In this document: positions 53,474-62,199 of the stretch, piece after piece
How positions within the stretch are numbered: the first letter of the stretch is position 1
Layout of the letters: each line of letters starts with the position of its first letter
Assembly (NCBI GenBank): GCA_032059445.1
Contig: DAMCAP010000005.1
Coordinates: 1 to 64,000, forward strand
From: DAMCAP01 sp032059445
Lineage (GTDB): Bacteria; Bacillota; Clostridia; Oscillospirales; Ruminococcaceae
Direction: 5' to 3'
Length of the DNA: 64,000 nucleotides
Position numbers and translations under genes: made by a program
The notes under the pieces: generated by a model
What the model was told of the DNA's origin: nothing
What the model saw: the letters and a program-made list of their open reading frames with translations, nothing else
Databases searched by the model: none

Positions 53474-54763
53474 TTATCTAGCGCTCAGTCTGTTGAAGCC
53501 GAGCTCGTTGGTAGCGCCGGTGATAGCCTGTAGCTCAACGGTGATGTTGCCGTTAGCATCGGTGTTGCCATCGAAGCCGCCAGCGATACGATCAACATAG
53601 TCTAGGTGGCCGATTACCTTGTCCAGCTTAGGCAGTACGATAACAGCATTTGCGTTACCGCCAGTTACAACTGCGGTTGCGCTTGCGTCAGCGTCAGCAA
53701 GAGACTGGGAGGAACCGTCACGTCCAGCATACTCGTCGGTGATGATAACGGTTGGGATATTCTTAGCTTCAACCTTCTTGCAGTTCATGATCAGGTCGGT
53801 GTCGGGGTTGCCGAAGCCTTCCTGAGAGATGATAGCGCCGTCGAGGCCTAGGAACTCAGCTAGCTTAGCGGTCCAGTCAGAGGAGCGCTCCTTGTCAGCC
53901 AGGTATACGTTTTCGTTGGTGATGATTACGCCTACGAAGTTGATCTCCTTGCCATGCTTAGCAAACAGGTCGTGTACAACTGGGTTGTTGAGGTGGTGGT
54001 AAGTGGTATTCTTGTCACAAGAAGATACGCAGTTACCGCTGATGATAGCGCCGTCCATGATCTCGGTTGGGTTGATGATGGTGGTCAGGGTTCTCTTAGC
54101 GTCTACACCGTATACATAGGTGTCGTGCATCAGACCCTGGCTCTGCAGCATCTGGATATAGCCTACTCTAGGCAGCTCTGGGAACTTCTTGATGCCCTCA
54201 GAAACAGAGTAGGTCTCAAAGGTATCGATAGAGTCTGGAGTTAGGTTACGAGCCAGCTCACCTAGGTATACAGCAACCTTTAGGCCTGCATAGCGAAGTG
54301 CCTTCTCATGCTGGTGAGGAGCAAGACCCTCTGCTGGCTCTGCAATCATAACCAGATTAGCGGTCTTGGAGAAAGGAGTGTAATCAGCGCCAGGGCCAGT
54401 CATATCGATGATACCTTCCTGGAAGCCTACAACCTTACCAGTAGTAACTACAGCAGCGCCCTTTAGTACGTGGGTGCGTCCGTTACCAACAGTCTCAACC
54501 TTGGCGATAACGCCAGGGAACATACCGCCGGTGCCAGATACCTTTACACGAGGCTCGATAACGTCCTTGACTGGTGTGATTCTTACGCTCTCACCTGGTC
54601 TTGCGATGTCAAAAGCACAGGATGCGAGGTTTTCGTCCTCCAGTACAAGTGCCTTTACTGCTTCTGCGTCGACGAACAATACGCCGTTCTCGACCTTTGA
54701 TTCATTTGAAAACTGAATGTCATGAATATTTACATATCCTAATTCAAGTTTCAAATTGAACAC
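53474..54763 (-). CDS. grdE: Glycine reductase component B proprotein GrdE
   Basis: 429 residues. A proprotein that cleaves itself at a Cys to leave a pyruvoyl group that binds glycine. The cleavage region is GAIISGNCVSSCDKNTTYHH; Cys245 is the likely site (family Cys near 242). The N-terminal IHDIQFSNESKVENG stretch and the FxTYSVSEG-type core fit GrdE. AAGGAGG lies just before the start. Confidence 0.93.
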   Translation of the reverse strand: MFNLKLELGYVNIHDIQFSNESKVENGVLFVDAEAVKALVLEDENLASCAFDIARPGESVRITPVKDVIEPRVKVSGTGGMFPGVIAKVETVGNGRTHVLKGAAVVTTGKVVGFQEGIIDMTGPGADYTPFSKTANLVMIAEPAEGLAPHQHEKALRYAGLKVAVYLGELARNLTPDSIDTFETYSVSEGIKKFPELPRVGYIQMLQSQGLMHDTYVYGVDAKRTLTTIINPTEIMDGAIISGNCVSSCDKNTTYHHLNNPVVHDLFAKHGKEINFVGVIITNENVYLADKERSSDWTAKLAEFLGLDGAIISQEGFGNPDTDLIMNCKKVEAKNIPTVIITDEYAGRDGSSQSLADADASATAVVTGGNANAVIVLPKLDKVIGHLDYVDRIAGGFDGNTDANGNITVELQAITGATNELGFNRLSAR

Positions 54764-54788
54764 CTCCTTGTTTGTAATTTGTTTGAAT

Positions 54789-55157
54789 TTAGTAATGCAA
54801 TAAAGCTCCTTTTATCAGCGCGAGATCTACTATCTGAAAATCCTCCGCTACTTTAGGAGGCAATATTGGATATTTTACGGGGAACTTATCACAAGTCATG
54901 ATGCTGTTTTCGATGATGGTTGTATCTTCAAAATTCAGCTTGGTGGCTTGCCCCTCTATGATCACCGACTTGTATGGTGTTTCGTTGGGCTTGACACTGC
55001 CAGATAGGGGGTGCGTAAGCAACTTGTGCCCTTTAAAGATCAGATCCCTAACCTTGACCAGCACCTCGCGATAGCTGCAATCGGCATAGATTACCTCATA
55101 TTCGTTCCCAAAGGTGCTATTTACTAAGGGGTTGTTTGTAATGATTAATATGCTCAT
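54789..55157 (-). CDS. grdX: GrdX-family protein
   Basis: 122 residues from the ATG at 55157 (GGGAG upstream); a longer frame to 55313 overlaps the riboswitch and is not the start. GrdX proteins open grd operons but their role is unknown; IITNNPLVNSTF and LTHPLSGSVKPNETPYKS are the recognisable parts. It is the first gene after the glycine riboswitch. Confidence 0.85.
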   Translation of the reverse strand: MSILIITNNPLVNSTFGNEYEVIYADCSYREVLVKVRDLIFKGHKLLTHPLSGSVKPNETPYKSVIIEGQATKLNFEDTTIIENSIMTCDKFPVKYPILPPKVAEDFQIVDLALIKGALLHY

Positions 55158-55242
55158 AAAATCTCCCGGGTAAATATTTATCTTGATCTGGATGTGCAGC
55201 GCATAAAAACGCCGCAACATGTGCCCGGCACCTGCTGCAAAC

Positions 55243-55280
55243 AAAAAAGAGCAAAGGACAAATAATATGCACTTTGCTCT
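55243..55280 (-). terminator. Terminator controlled by the glycine riboswitch
   Basis: AGAGCAAAG / CTTTGCTCT followed by T6 on the minus strand, placed right after the second aptamer and before grdX. Confidence 0.85.
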
Positions 55281-55450
55281 GTACATGACCTGAGAGATTC
55301 CCATGCTGTACACGGTTGCTCCATCGGTGCTTACGCTCTCCAGAGATATGTCAAATTACGGTATTTTTACCTGAGATCTTCACCAAAATGCTGGCGTGCA
55401 AATTTGGCTTATTCCTTCGGCGCTTAACACTTAAGTCTCTCCCGCAATTG
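55281..55450 (-). promoter_or_regulatory. Tandem glycine riboswitch
   Basis: Two aptamers on the minus strand. Aptamer 1 is 55371-55445 (GCGGGAGAGACTTAAG, ..., AGATCTCAGG) and aptamer 2 about 55288-55347 (CTCTGGAGAGCG, ..., GGAATCTCTCAGG), joined by a short linker. Known mechanism: glycine binding, usually cooperative, changes folding of the following terminator. Here glycine is the operon substrate, so glycine most likely turns expression on. Confidence 0.92.
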
Positions 55451-55491
55451 TCATCCATTACTATTCACTTTTACGCTCGATTTACAATACT

Positions 55492-55520
55492 ATATTACAA
55501 CATATCTGACAAGATTTCAA
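55492..55520 (-). promoter_or_regulatory. grd operon promoter
   Basis: On the minus strand TTGAAA (55515-55520), 17-base spacer, TAATAT (55492-55497), upstream of the riboswitch. Confidence 0.6.
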
Positions 55521-55578
55521 GTCTTTTTTACGCATAATGTTAAAAAATAATCGATAGCCGGATAAAGCTACGAAATAG

Positions 55579-56736
55579 CTAAGAATCTTGGCTTAATATA
55601 CATTTTATAGACTTGATTACTGCATCAATCTGGTCGATTGTAGTGGTGGCTCCAACCGAAAACCTGACAACCCCCTGAGGGAAGGTGCCAAGACTTTTGT
55701 GAGCAGACGGTGCACAGTGCAGACCGCACCGGGTCATAATGCCGTAATTGCTCTCGAGAGAAAATCCAATCTCCGCATTGTCTTTGCCGACAAAATCAAC
55801 TGCTACGATGGGGCAGCGCTTAAATGGGTCGGGCTCTCCGACTATCCGCACACCCGGCAGATCTTCGATCCCTGCTTGTAGGCGTGCGGCAAGCTGCTGC
55901 TCATGAAGGCGGATCTTATCGATGCCTTGTTGCTCCAGATAGACCAAAGCGGCATTAAGTCCATAGGTGGCAGGGAGATTCATGGTGCCAGCCTCAAACT
56001 TATCAGGCAAAAAGTCTGGGACATCTTCCGAATCAGACTTGCTGCCTGTGCCTCCGCTGATGAGCGGGTCGATTTCTGCTGCGAGCTCATCGGTAATTAC
56101 AAAGCCGCCGATCCCCTGTGGGCCAAGTAAGGACTTGTGACCGGTAAAGCAGAGCGCATCAATGCACATCTCCTGCATGTCCACCGGGTAGATGCCCAGT
56201 GTCTGAGCAGCGTCTACGATGAAGCGAAGTCCCTTTTGACGGCAGATCTGCCCGATTTCACCGATCGGGAGGAGGGTGCCGCAGACATTGGACGCATGAA
56301 GCAGTAGGATTGCCTTTGTGCTTGGAGTGATCATGCCCTCGATCTCTGCGAGATTGGGGTAACCCTCTTGATTGCAGGGAATACGGGAGAAGGTAACGCC
56401 ATACCTCTCCATCTGCACCAGAGGGCGCATCATAGCATTGTGCTCCATCGAGCTGACCAACACATGGTCGCCGGGTTTTAAGAGCCCCTTGATCAAAAAG
56501 TTGAGCGAAGTGGTGATGTTGTTGGTAAAGATCACGTTTTTGGGGTCAGGGTGACCTACTAGGCGGGCAAGCCTTAACCGTGTATCGTATACAACCATAG
56601 CCGCATTATAGGCTTCGTCGTAGCCACCACGGCCAATGTTGCACCCGACCTGGGTGGTAAAAAACATCATTGCCTCGGCGACGCCAGACGCCTTGGGGAA
56701 TGATGTGCTGGAGTTATCCATATAAATTCTATCCAT
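55579..56736 (-). CDS. Cysteine desulfurase-like PLP enzyme (possible Se donor)
   Basis: 385 residues. Class V aminotransferase fold: YMDNSSTSFPKA start, SSMEHNAMMRP, DAAQTLGIYPVDM, the PLP lysine in FTGHKSLLGPQG and a conserved Cys-x-x-x-Cys at RCGLHCAPSAH. It belongs near the TIGR01977-type EF2568 desulfurase subfamily found in selenium loci. It sits between grd and yedE-yedF, so delivery of selenium (or sulfur) from cysteine/selenocysteine is plausible; the substrate is not shown. Confidence 0.8.
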   Translation of the reverse strand: MDRIYMDNSSTSFPKASGVAEAMMFFTTQVGCNIGRGGYDEAYNAAMVVYDTRLRLARLVGHPDPKNVIFTNNITTSLNFLIKGLLKPGDHVLVSSMEHNAMMRPLVQMERYGVTFSRIPCNQEGYPNLAEIEGMITPSTKAILLLHASNVCGTLLPIGEIGQICRQKGLRFIVDAAQTLGIYPVDMQEMCIDALCFTGHKSLLGPQGIGGFVITDELAAEIDPLISGGTGSKSDSEDVPDFLPDKFEAGTMNLPATYGLNAALVYLEQQGIDKIRLHEQQLAARLQAGIEDLPGVRIVGEPDPFKRCPIVAVDFVGKDNAEIGFSLESNYGIMTRCGLHCAPSAHKSLGTFPQGVVRFSVGATTTIDQIDAVIKSIKCILSQDS

Positions 56737-57005
56737 ATTCTACTCCCAATATACAGTTTACCTATTTATAATAAAGTATTTTTTGCTATTTTTCCAGTGG
56801 TATAGAAATTTATTATGTATATGAGGGGTTTATAGACTTCTACTATAGTTAATTGTTGGTTCTGAGAGAAAAGCCACGGAGGATATAGATGATCTCTATA
56901 AATACTGGAAACTTATAGAAACAAACAATTTAACATTTTGTGAACAATGCGATATACTTTGTTAAGAGATTACCTAACTTTGCTTATTTTTTAGGAGGAT
57001 GAAAA

Positions 57006-58076
57006 GTGGAAAAAAAGAAACTGATTGGAGCAGGTCTGCTAGTCGGTGCCATATCGGTGCTACTGGTGCATCTAGGCAACCCTGCAAACATGGGATTTTG
57101 TATTGCATGCTTCCTGCGTGACATGGCTGGCGCTATGGGTATGCACAAGGCTGCGGTGGTGCAGTATATGCGCCCCGAAATCATGGGCTTGGTACTGGGT
57201 GCTTTTGGCGTAGCCCTTTTAAACAAAGAGTTTAAGCCTAAGGGCGGCTCCTCACCGGTGCTTCGCTTTGTACTGGGCTTCTTTGTAATGATAGGTGCCC
57301 TGATGTTTCTGGGCTGCCCCTTACGTATGGTACTGCGAATCGCAGGCGGTGACCTAAACGCTATCGTGGGTCTGGCAGGCTTTACTGCTGGCATTGCTTT
57401 GGGCGTTTACTTCCTTGGCAAGGGCTTTACCCTCAATCGCAGCTATAAGCAGCCTGTCAGCGATGGTGTTGCTTTTGTAGGTATGAATGTGCTGATGCTG
57501 GTGCTGTTGCTGGCAGTCCCTGCGGTGCTGATCTTTAGCGAGTCGGGCCCCGGCTCTAACCATGCGCCGATAGCTGCTTCTCTGATTGCAGGTTTAGTGG
57601 TTGGTGGGGTCGCTCAGCGTACTCGCCTGTGTATGGTAGGCGGTATCCGCGACGTCATGCTCTTTAAGGATTTCACCTTGATCTCTGGTTTCATTGCAAT
57701 CCTTGTAGCTTCTGCCATTGGCAACTTTGCAACCGGTAAGTTTGCACTTGGCTTTGCCAATCAGCCTGTGGCTCACACCGATGGAGTATGGAACTTCCTT
57801 GGCATGGTGCTTGTTGGCCTTGGTGCTGTACTGCTGGGCGGCTGCCCACTGCGCCAGTTGATCCTCTCGGGTGAGGGCAACTCTGACTCGGTCGTAGCAG
57901 TGCTTGGCATGATCGTGGGCGCAGCCTTTTGCCATAACTTCGGTCTGGCATCTAGCGCCAAGGGCCCCACTGTAAATGGTCAGATAGCTGTAGTGCTTGG
58001 TCTGGTGATCGCGTTGGTGATTGCCTTTACCAACTGCAAGTCCTTTAGCAAGAGCAAATCAGAACAAACCGTCTAA
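57006..58076 (+). CDS. yedE: YedE-type selenium/sulfur membrane transporter
   Basis: 356 residues from a GTG start with AGGAGGA upstream. About nine membrane helices in two homologous halves, each ending in GCPLR (GCPLRM and GCPLRQ), plus FCIACFLRD and CMVGGIRD in matching places. This is the YeeE/YedE fold, a thiosulfate/selenium-species transporter; the selenium-linked subfamily has exactly this neighbour set. It is followed at 22 bases by a TusA-like gene. Confidence 0.85.
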   Translation: MEKKKLIGAGLLVGAISVLLVHLGNPANMGFCIACFLRDMAGAMGMHKAAVVQYMRPEIMGLVLGAFGVALLNKEFKPKGGSSPVLRFVLGFFVMIGALMFLGCPLRMVLRIAGGDLNAIVGLAGFTAGIALGVYFLGKGFTLNRSYKQPVSDGVAFVGMNVLMLVLLLAVPAVLIFSESGPGSNHAPIAASLIAGLVVGGVAQRTRLCMVGGIRDVMLFKDFTLISGFIAILVASAIGNFATGKFALGFANQPVAHTDGVWNFLGMVLVGLGAVLLGGCPLRQLILSGEGNSDSVVAVLGMIVGAAFCHNFGLASSAKGPTVNGQIAVVLGLVIALVIAFTNCKSFSKSKSEQTV

Positions 58077-58098
58077 CCATACGAAAGGAGATGCTGCT

Positions 58099-58308
58099 AT
58101 GAAAATCATCGATGCCTGCGGCAGAAGCTGCCCCGAGCCTGTAATCCTGACTAAGCAAGCGCTGAGCTCTAAGGAGGCTGCCTATCAGGTGCTGGTTGAT
58201 AACAAGACCGCTGTAGAAAATGTAACTCGCTTTGCTAGCAACAGCGGCTATACTGTAAAGGTTGAGCAGGAGCAGGAGACCTACAAGCTGCACCTGACTG
58301 CCAAGTAG
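58099..58308 (+). CDS. yedF: TusA/YedF-like sulfur- or selenium-carrier protein
   Basis: 69 residues from the ATG at 58099 (AAAGGAGA upstream). KIIDACGRSCPEPVILTKQAL holds the CPxP active-site Cys of TusA-like proteins, which bind sulfur or selenium as a persulfide/perselenide. It is shorter than full YedF, lacking the C-terminal DsrE-like domain. It lies between yedE and a DUF3343 gene. Confidence 0.85.
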   Translation: MKIIDACGRSCPEPVILTKQALSSKEAAYQVLVDNKTAVENVTRFASNSGYTVKVEQEQETYKLHLTAK

Positions 58309-58312
58309 AGGA

Positions 58313-58555
58313 ATGATGACCTACATATATACCTTTCATTCTCATTTTTTTGCTACCCGCTTTCATATGGGGCTCAAGGGTAAGGGGATCGGTTGCACCC
58401 TAATGCCTGTACCCCGCAGGGTCAGCTCTTCCTGCGGCACCTGCGCTAAGGTGTCAGGAGATTTTGACCCATTATCCCTAATCGATGACGGTGTCGAGCA
58501 GCTGTATCGGGTAGAGGGAGAGCAGCATCAGCTGCTTTATGAGTCAGAGGAGTAG
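58313..58555 (+). CDS. DUF3343 putative Se/S carrier-like protein
   Basis: 80 residues. The pattern TFHSHFFATRFHMGLKGKG, then IGCTLMPVPRRVSSSCGTC, matches DUF3343, a small protein often found with YedE/YedF and selD and annotated as a putative Se/S carrier. The SSSCGTC pair is the likely chalcogen-binding site. It ends the unit before a strong terminator. Confidence 0.82.
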   Translation: MMTYIYTFHSHFFATRFHMGLKGKGIGCTLMPVPRRVSSSCGTCAKVSGDFDPLSLIDDGVEQLYRVEGEQHQLLYESEE

Positions 58556-58606
58556 CTTTGTAGCCGATAGTTGATTTATATAACTACTTGATCTAAGAAG
58601 ACAAGC

Positions 58607-58646
58607 GAAAAGGATGTTATCCCATTAGGGTAACATCCTTTTTATA
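58607..58646. terminator. Bidirectional terminator between the selenium unit and spoIIA
   Basis: AAAGGATGTTA / TAACATCCTTT with T runs for both strands; it serves the converging DUF3343 and sigF genes. Confidence 0.85.
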
Positions 58647-58669
58647 TATGGGCTATTATGCTCATGTGG

Positions 58670-59344
58670 TCATACTCCCAGCAGCTGCCCTCGCAGGGAG
58701 CTCAAGATCTTTTTCTCCCGTCTAGAGACTTGCACCTGGGTCATACCCAGCTCCTTGGCGGTTACGGCTTGGGTCTTATTACAGAAGTACCGCAGTACTA
58801 TGATCTGGCGGTCGACGGTACCGAGGGTCGATACTACCTGCCGCAGGGAGATCAAATCAGAGATCAGCTCATCTTCGGACTCGGTGGGGATGTCAAGTTG
58901 ACCGCCTCCGTTCTCATCCGACTCGGTGAGGGAGAGGGGAGGAGCACAGACATTGAGCGCCTCTACAACAGCTTCCTCACTGATCACCAGTGCATCTGAA
59001 ATCTCGGTAATGGTGGGCTCGCGGTCGTTGCTATTGGTGAAGCTTTCGCGGAATCTGGCGATTTTGATAGAGAGCTCCTTGATGCTGCGGCTGATTTTCA
59101 CAGCACCGCCGTCGCGAAAGAGCCTGCGCATTTCACCCAAAATCACCGGCACCGCATAGGTAGAAAACTTAACACCTCTTGAAAAATCAAAGCCGTCGGC
59201 AGCCTTGATCAGGCCGATACATCCAGCTTGAAATAGATCTTCGTACTCTATGCCACGCCCTTTAAACCGATGGGCGCAGGAGTGTACCAGACCGGTGTTG
59301 TCTTCAATCATTGCCTGACGGTCAAATGTAGGGGCACTGTTCAT
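58670..59344 (-). CDS. sigF: Sporulation sigma factor SigF
   Basis: 224 residues from the ATG at 59344 (TGGAGG upstream). Sigma-70 regions 2, 3 and 4 are clear: YEDLFQAGCIGLIKAADGFD, VKFSTYAVPVILGEMRRLFR, and the C-terminal helix-turn-helix QAVTAKELGMTQVQVSRREK. Forespore-specific factor, held inactive by SpoIIAB. Last gene of spoIIAA-spoIIAB-sigF. Confidence 0.95.
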   Translation of the reverse strand: MNSAPTFDRQAMIEDNTGLVHSCAHRFKGRGIEYEDLFQAGCIGLIKAADGFDFSRGVKFSTYAVPVILGEMRRLFRDGGAVKISRSIKELSIKIARFRESFTNSNDREPTITEISDALVISEEAVVEALNVCAPPLSLTESDENGGGQLDIPTESEDELISDLISLRQVVSTLGTVDRQIIVLRYFCNKTQAVTAKELGMTQVQVSRREKKILSSLRGQLLGV

Positions 59345-59455
59345 CTTTACCTCCATCTGCAAGCTGCGTTACAGCTATGCTATTGATTGCACCGGGCATC
59401 ATCCCCAAAAGCTGCTTGGGGCTTGTGTGATTGAGATGACGCCATGGAGCACAGA

Positions 59456-59899
59456 CTATCTGCTCTGAGCTTTGGAGCGGATGGTCTTATGTAAAGTGAC
59501 GGTAGTGCCTGTACCGACCTTGGAGCGAACCTGTATCTTATCCATCATGCTTTCCATGACGCTAAAGCCTAGGCCCGAACGCTCACCGGTATCACAGGTG
59601 GTAAAGAGAGGCTCCATTGCCTTTGAGATGTCGCTGATGCCACAGCCTTTGTCCCTGATCTTGACGATCACAAGGTTGTCCTCACCGATGGCCACCGTTA
59701 TGTAGATTTTGCCTACGACGTCTTTGTAACCATGTACAATGGCATTGGTGACTGCCTCTGATACAGCGGTCTTAATGTCAGAGATTTCATCGACAGTCGG
59801 GTCAAGCTGGGAGACAAACCCGCTGACTGCTACTCTTGCAAAACCCTCGTTGATGGAGCGTCCATCAAGCTCCAGCTTAAACTGATTGAGTATTTTCAT
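59456..59899 (-). CDS. spoIIAB: Anti-sigma F factor SpoIIAB
   Basis: 147 residues. GHKL ATPase/kinase: EAVTNAIVHGY (N box), IRDKGCGISD (G1), and a late GLGFSVMESMMD (G2) motif. It binds sigma F and phosphorylates SpoIIAA. It overlaps spoIIAA by 23 bases. Confidence 0.95.
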   Translation of the reverse strand: MKILNQFKLELDGRSINEGFARVAVSGFVSQLDPTVDEISDIKTAVSEAVTNAIVHGYKDVVGKIYITVAIGEDNLVIVKIRDKGCGISDISKAMEPLFTTCDTGERSGLGFSVMESMMDKIQVRSKVGTGTTVTLHKTIRSKAQSR

Positions 59900-60239
59900 A
59901 TTCCTGCTCCATTCTGTCGTGTTTGTGAGGTTTGTTGTCGATGACCGCCAGCCTGTCTAGCCCCGAGAGCCGCATGACTGTGCGCATATGATGGGGAGTA
60001 TTTTGGATCCGCAGCTTGCCATTGTAATCAGTGACTAGCTTGTAGCGCCCCATTACTAGCCCGATCCCTGAGCTATCCATAAAGGTAACCCCACCAAAAT
60101 CCAACACAAGCTCAGCGGGCTTGTCCTCATCAATGCAAAGATCAATGATGTTTCTGATCTCTCGGGCAGTATGATGGTCGATTTCACCTTGGAGATAAGC
60201 GATAGTTTGGGCTTGGTTTTTTTCCAGTACGACTGACAT
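59877..60239 (-). CDS. spoIIAA: Anti-anti-sigma factor SpoIIAA
   Basis: 120 residues from the ATG at 60239 (AAGGAAG upstream). STAS domain; the phosphorylated Ser lies in FMDSSGIGLVMGRYK. Dephosphorylated form frees sigma F from SpoIIAB. First gene of the operon. Confidence 0.95.
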   Translation of the reverse strand: MSVVLEKNQAQTIAYLQGEIDHHTAREIRNIIDLCIDEDKPAELVLDFGGVTFMDSSGIGLVMGRYKLVTDYNGKLRIQNTPHHMRTVMRLSGLDRLAVIDNKPHKHDRMEQEYENTQSV

Positions 60240-60276
60240 CAAATCTTCCTTTCTATGTAAATTGCGCCTAAATATA

Positions 60277-60327
60277 CAAAAAAGCCATAGAGCTACTAAT
60301 AGAATAGTCTCTATGGCTTAAAAAAAA
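60277..60327 (-). terminator. Hairpin just upstream of spoIIAA
   Basis: AAGCCATAGAG / CTCTATGGCTT with T6 on the minus strand and A8 on the other side. It lies only 38 bases before spoIIAA, so either it ends folC read-through with the promoter squeezed after it, or it acts as an attenuator in the spoIIA leader. Confidence 0.7.
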
Positions 60328-60369
60328 TGTAGATTTGAGTAATCTGGTAAAATTTGAGTACAAACATGC

Positions 60370-60418
60370 AAAATAAAAGGGGCTTGCCGTCTGCACTGCT
60401 GCAAACGGCAAGTCCCTT
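60370..60418 (-). terminator. Terminator of folC
   Basis: AAGGGACTTGCCGT / ACGGCAAGCCCCTT with TTTATTTT after it on the minus strand. Confidence 0.75.
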
Positions 60419-60490
60419 CGGCTGCTTAAAGATACTACTTGCATCATTTGGGTTTAAATATCTTCTTATAACTGATAGCTCAAATGAAAT

Positions 60491-61774
60491 TTACTTAAAA
60501 TATTCCATCACGATCCTGCGCATATCGGTAGCAAGGTAGAGGGAGCCGCAGATGACCAGTACATCTTCGGTGCCAAGATCCCTGACTGCCGCAGCAAAGG
60601 CTGCTTCAGGGCTTTCATAAGCGCTTACGGCATCCTTAATAGTCTTTAGCTGCTCTGCCAGCTTCTCAGCAGATAGGGCTCTGGGGGTGGGAGGGGTGAC
60701 GGTATGGATATGATCTACCATAGCGGCAAGCCTGCCTAAGGAGCTAGAAAAATCCTTATCTCCCAGCATCCCGATGATTAAGGAGATCTTGCGATCTTTT
60801 ACCATCTCTAGTGCGTTGCAGAGCACATCAATACCCGATTGATTGTGGGCACCATCTAAAATAATAGTAGGCTTTGTGTGCAGCAGCTCCATACGGGCAG
60901 GGAAACGCACCTTTGCAATGCCCTCCTCGATACAGGCATCAGAAATCTGATAGCCATGCGCTTCTCTTAAATAAAGCAGCGCCTCTACAGCGTTTAAGAA
61001 GTTGTTGATCTGATGAGAGCCCGGCAGAGGCAGTAGGATATCAAGCCCCTTGTAGCGTAGTCTTGTACCCTCAAGGCCGGTTGAACGTACCTCTACAGCG
61101 CCGCGATCACCGATGATCAGCTGATTGCTATGCAGAGCGGCTTGCTCTTTGATTACCTCTAGCGCCAGTGGGTACTGATCAGGGTAACAGACGGTGACGG
61201 AGCCCTCTTTGATGATACCGCACTTTTCGTATGCGATTTTATCAATGGTATCGCCCAGTATCTCTACATGATCAAGGCTAATTGAACAGATCACAGAGGC
61301 AAGTGGCGGCTTAATCACATTGGTGGCGTCGTAGCGGCCACCAAGCCCTACCTCGAGAGATACGATGTCGCAACCGCTGCGGGCAAACCATTCAAAGGCG
61401 ATGGCGGTTACCAACTCAAACTCAATAGGACCCTCTCCCTCTGCGGTCATCTGATCGGCAAACTGCTTGACATAAGCAGCGCACTCGATCAGTTCATCCT
61501 GACTGATCATCTCGTTGTTGATCTGCATCCGCTCTCTAAAGTCGATGACAAAGGGGGAGATGTATTTGCCGGTTTTGTAGCCTGCATTTTGTAGCACACT
61601 GGCAATCATGGTCGTGGTAGATCCCTTGCCGTTGGTGCCTGCAATATGCACATATTTAAGCTTATCTTGGGGGTTGCCCATCAGGGCAAGCAGACGGGTG
61701 ATGTTATTTAGCCCTGCTTTTTTGCCAAATTTATTGAGGGAATGGATGTAATCTAATGTCTGCTGATAATCCAT
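60491..61774 (-). CDS. folC: Folylpolyglutamate / dihydrofolate synthase
   Basis: 427 residues. Mur-ligase-type ATP-binding GTNGKGSTTTMI is near residue 45, with KTGKYISPFVIDFRERMQIN, VEVGLGGRYDATN, and DGAHNQSGI in later positions. It adds glutamate to folates. Start supported by GGGAGGAT-type sequence. Confidence 0.93.
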   Translation of the reverse strand: MDYQQTLDYIHSLNKFGKKAGLNNITRLLALMGNPQDKLKYVHIAGTNGKGSTTTMIASVLQNAGYKTGKYISPFVIDFRERMQINNEMISQDELIECAAYVKQFADQMTAEGEGPIEFELVTAIAFEWFARSGCDIVSLEVGLGGRYDATNVIKPPLASVICSISLDHVEILGDTIDKIAYEKCGIIKEGSVTVCYPDQYPLALEVIKEQAALHSNQLIIGDRGAVEVRSTGLEGTRLRYKGLDILLPLPGSHQINNFLNAVEALLYLREAHGYQISDACIEEGIAKVRFPARMELLHTKPTIILDGAHNQSGIDVLCNALEMVKDRKISLIIGMLGDKDFSSSLGRLAAMVDHIHTVTPPTPRALSAEKLAEQLKTIKDAVSAYESPEAAFAAAVRDLGTEDVLVICGSLYLATDMRRIVMEYFK

Positions 61775-62199
61775 AATGTATCCTCCCGAACTCTTTGGTG
61801 TAGTGGTGTGCAGGTGTATGTGGCTCCAATATTCGATGGTGCTGGGTGATCGCGAGCAAAATTAACACATCGATACAGAATCTCTTTACATGGGTACTGC
61901 ATGCGATTGTACTAGGCAAAATAGGGGGAGTGCGCCCCAAGGGAACACCCTTTGTTATCCCAACGGCCTTGGCGATTGCTACAGACTACGCCTGCTTGCG
62001 ATAGCCAAGGGGCTGCCCTTGCATGGCTACTCTTCTAATTTGCTACAGCCGTATCATGTTTAATACCTGCGGTTACAAATAACGATGCGCCCATAATCGC
62101 CTGAAGCGGTCGACGCAGCGCAGCCCGATGCATCTGTTGAGGGCTGCCCAGCGTCTATTATAATGGGAAATGGTATGCGTGCCAAAAAAGTTATATTGT
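61775..62199. other. Intergenic region between folC and valS
   Basis: Holds repeat copy C and no gene. The rest is unremarkable. Confidence 0.4.
61920..62035. repeat. Dispersed intergenic repeat, copy C
   Basis: AATAGGGGGAGTGCGCCCCA then CCAAGGGAACACCCTTTGTT, GGCCTTGGCGATTGCTACAG and GGGGCTGCCCTT line up with pieces of copy A in the same order. It can form a long imperfect hairpin (CTTGGCGATTGC / GCGATAGCCAAG). Confidence 0.55.
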
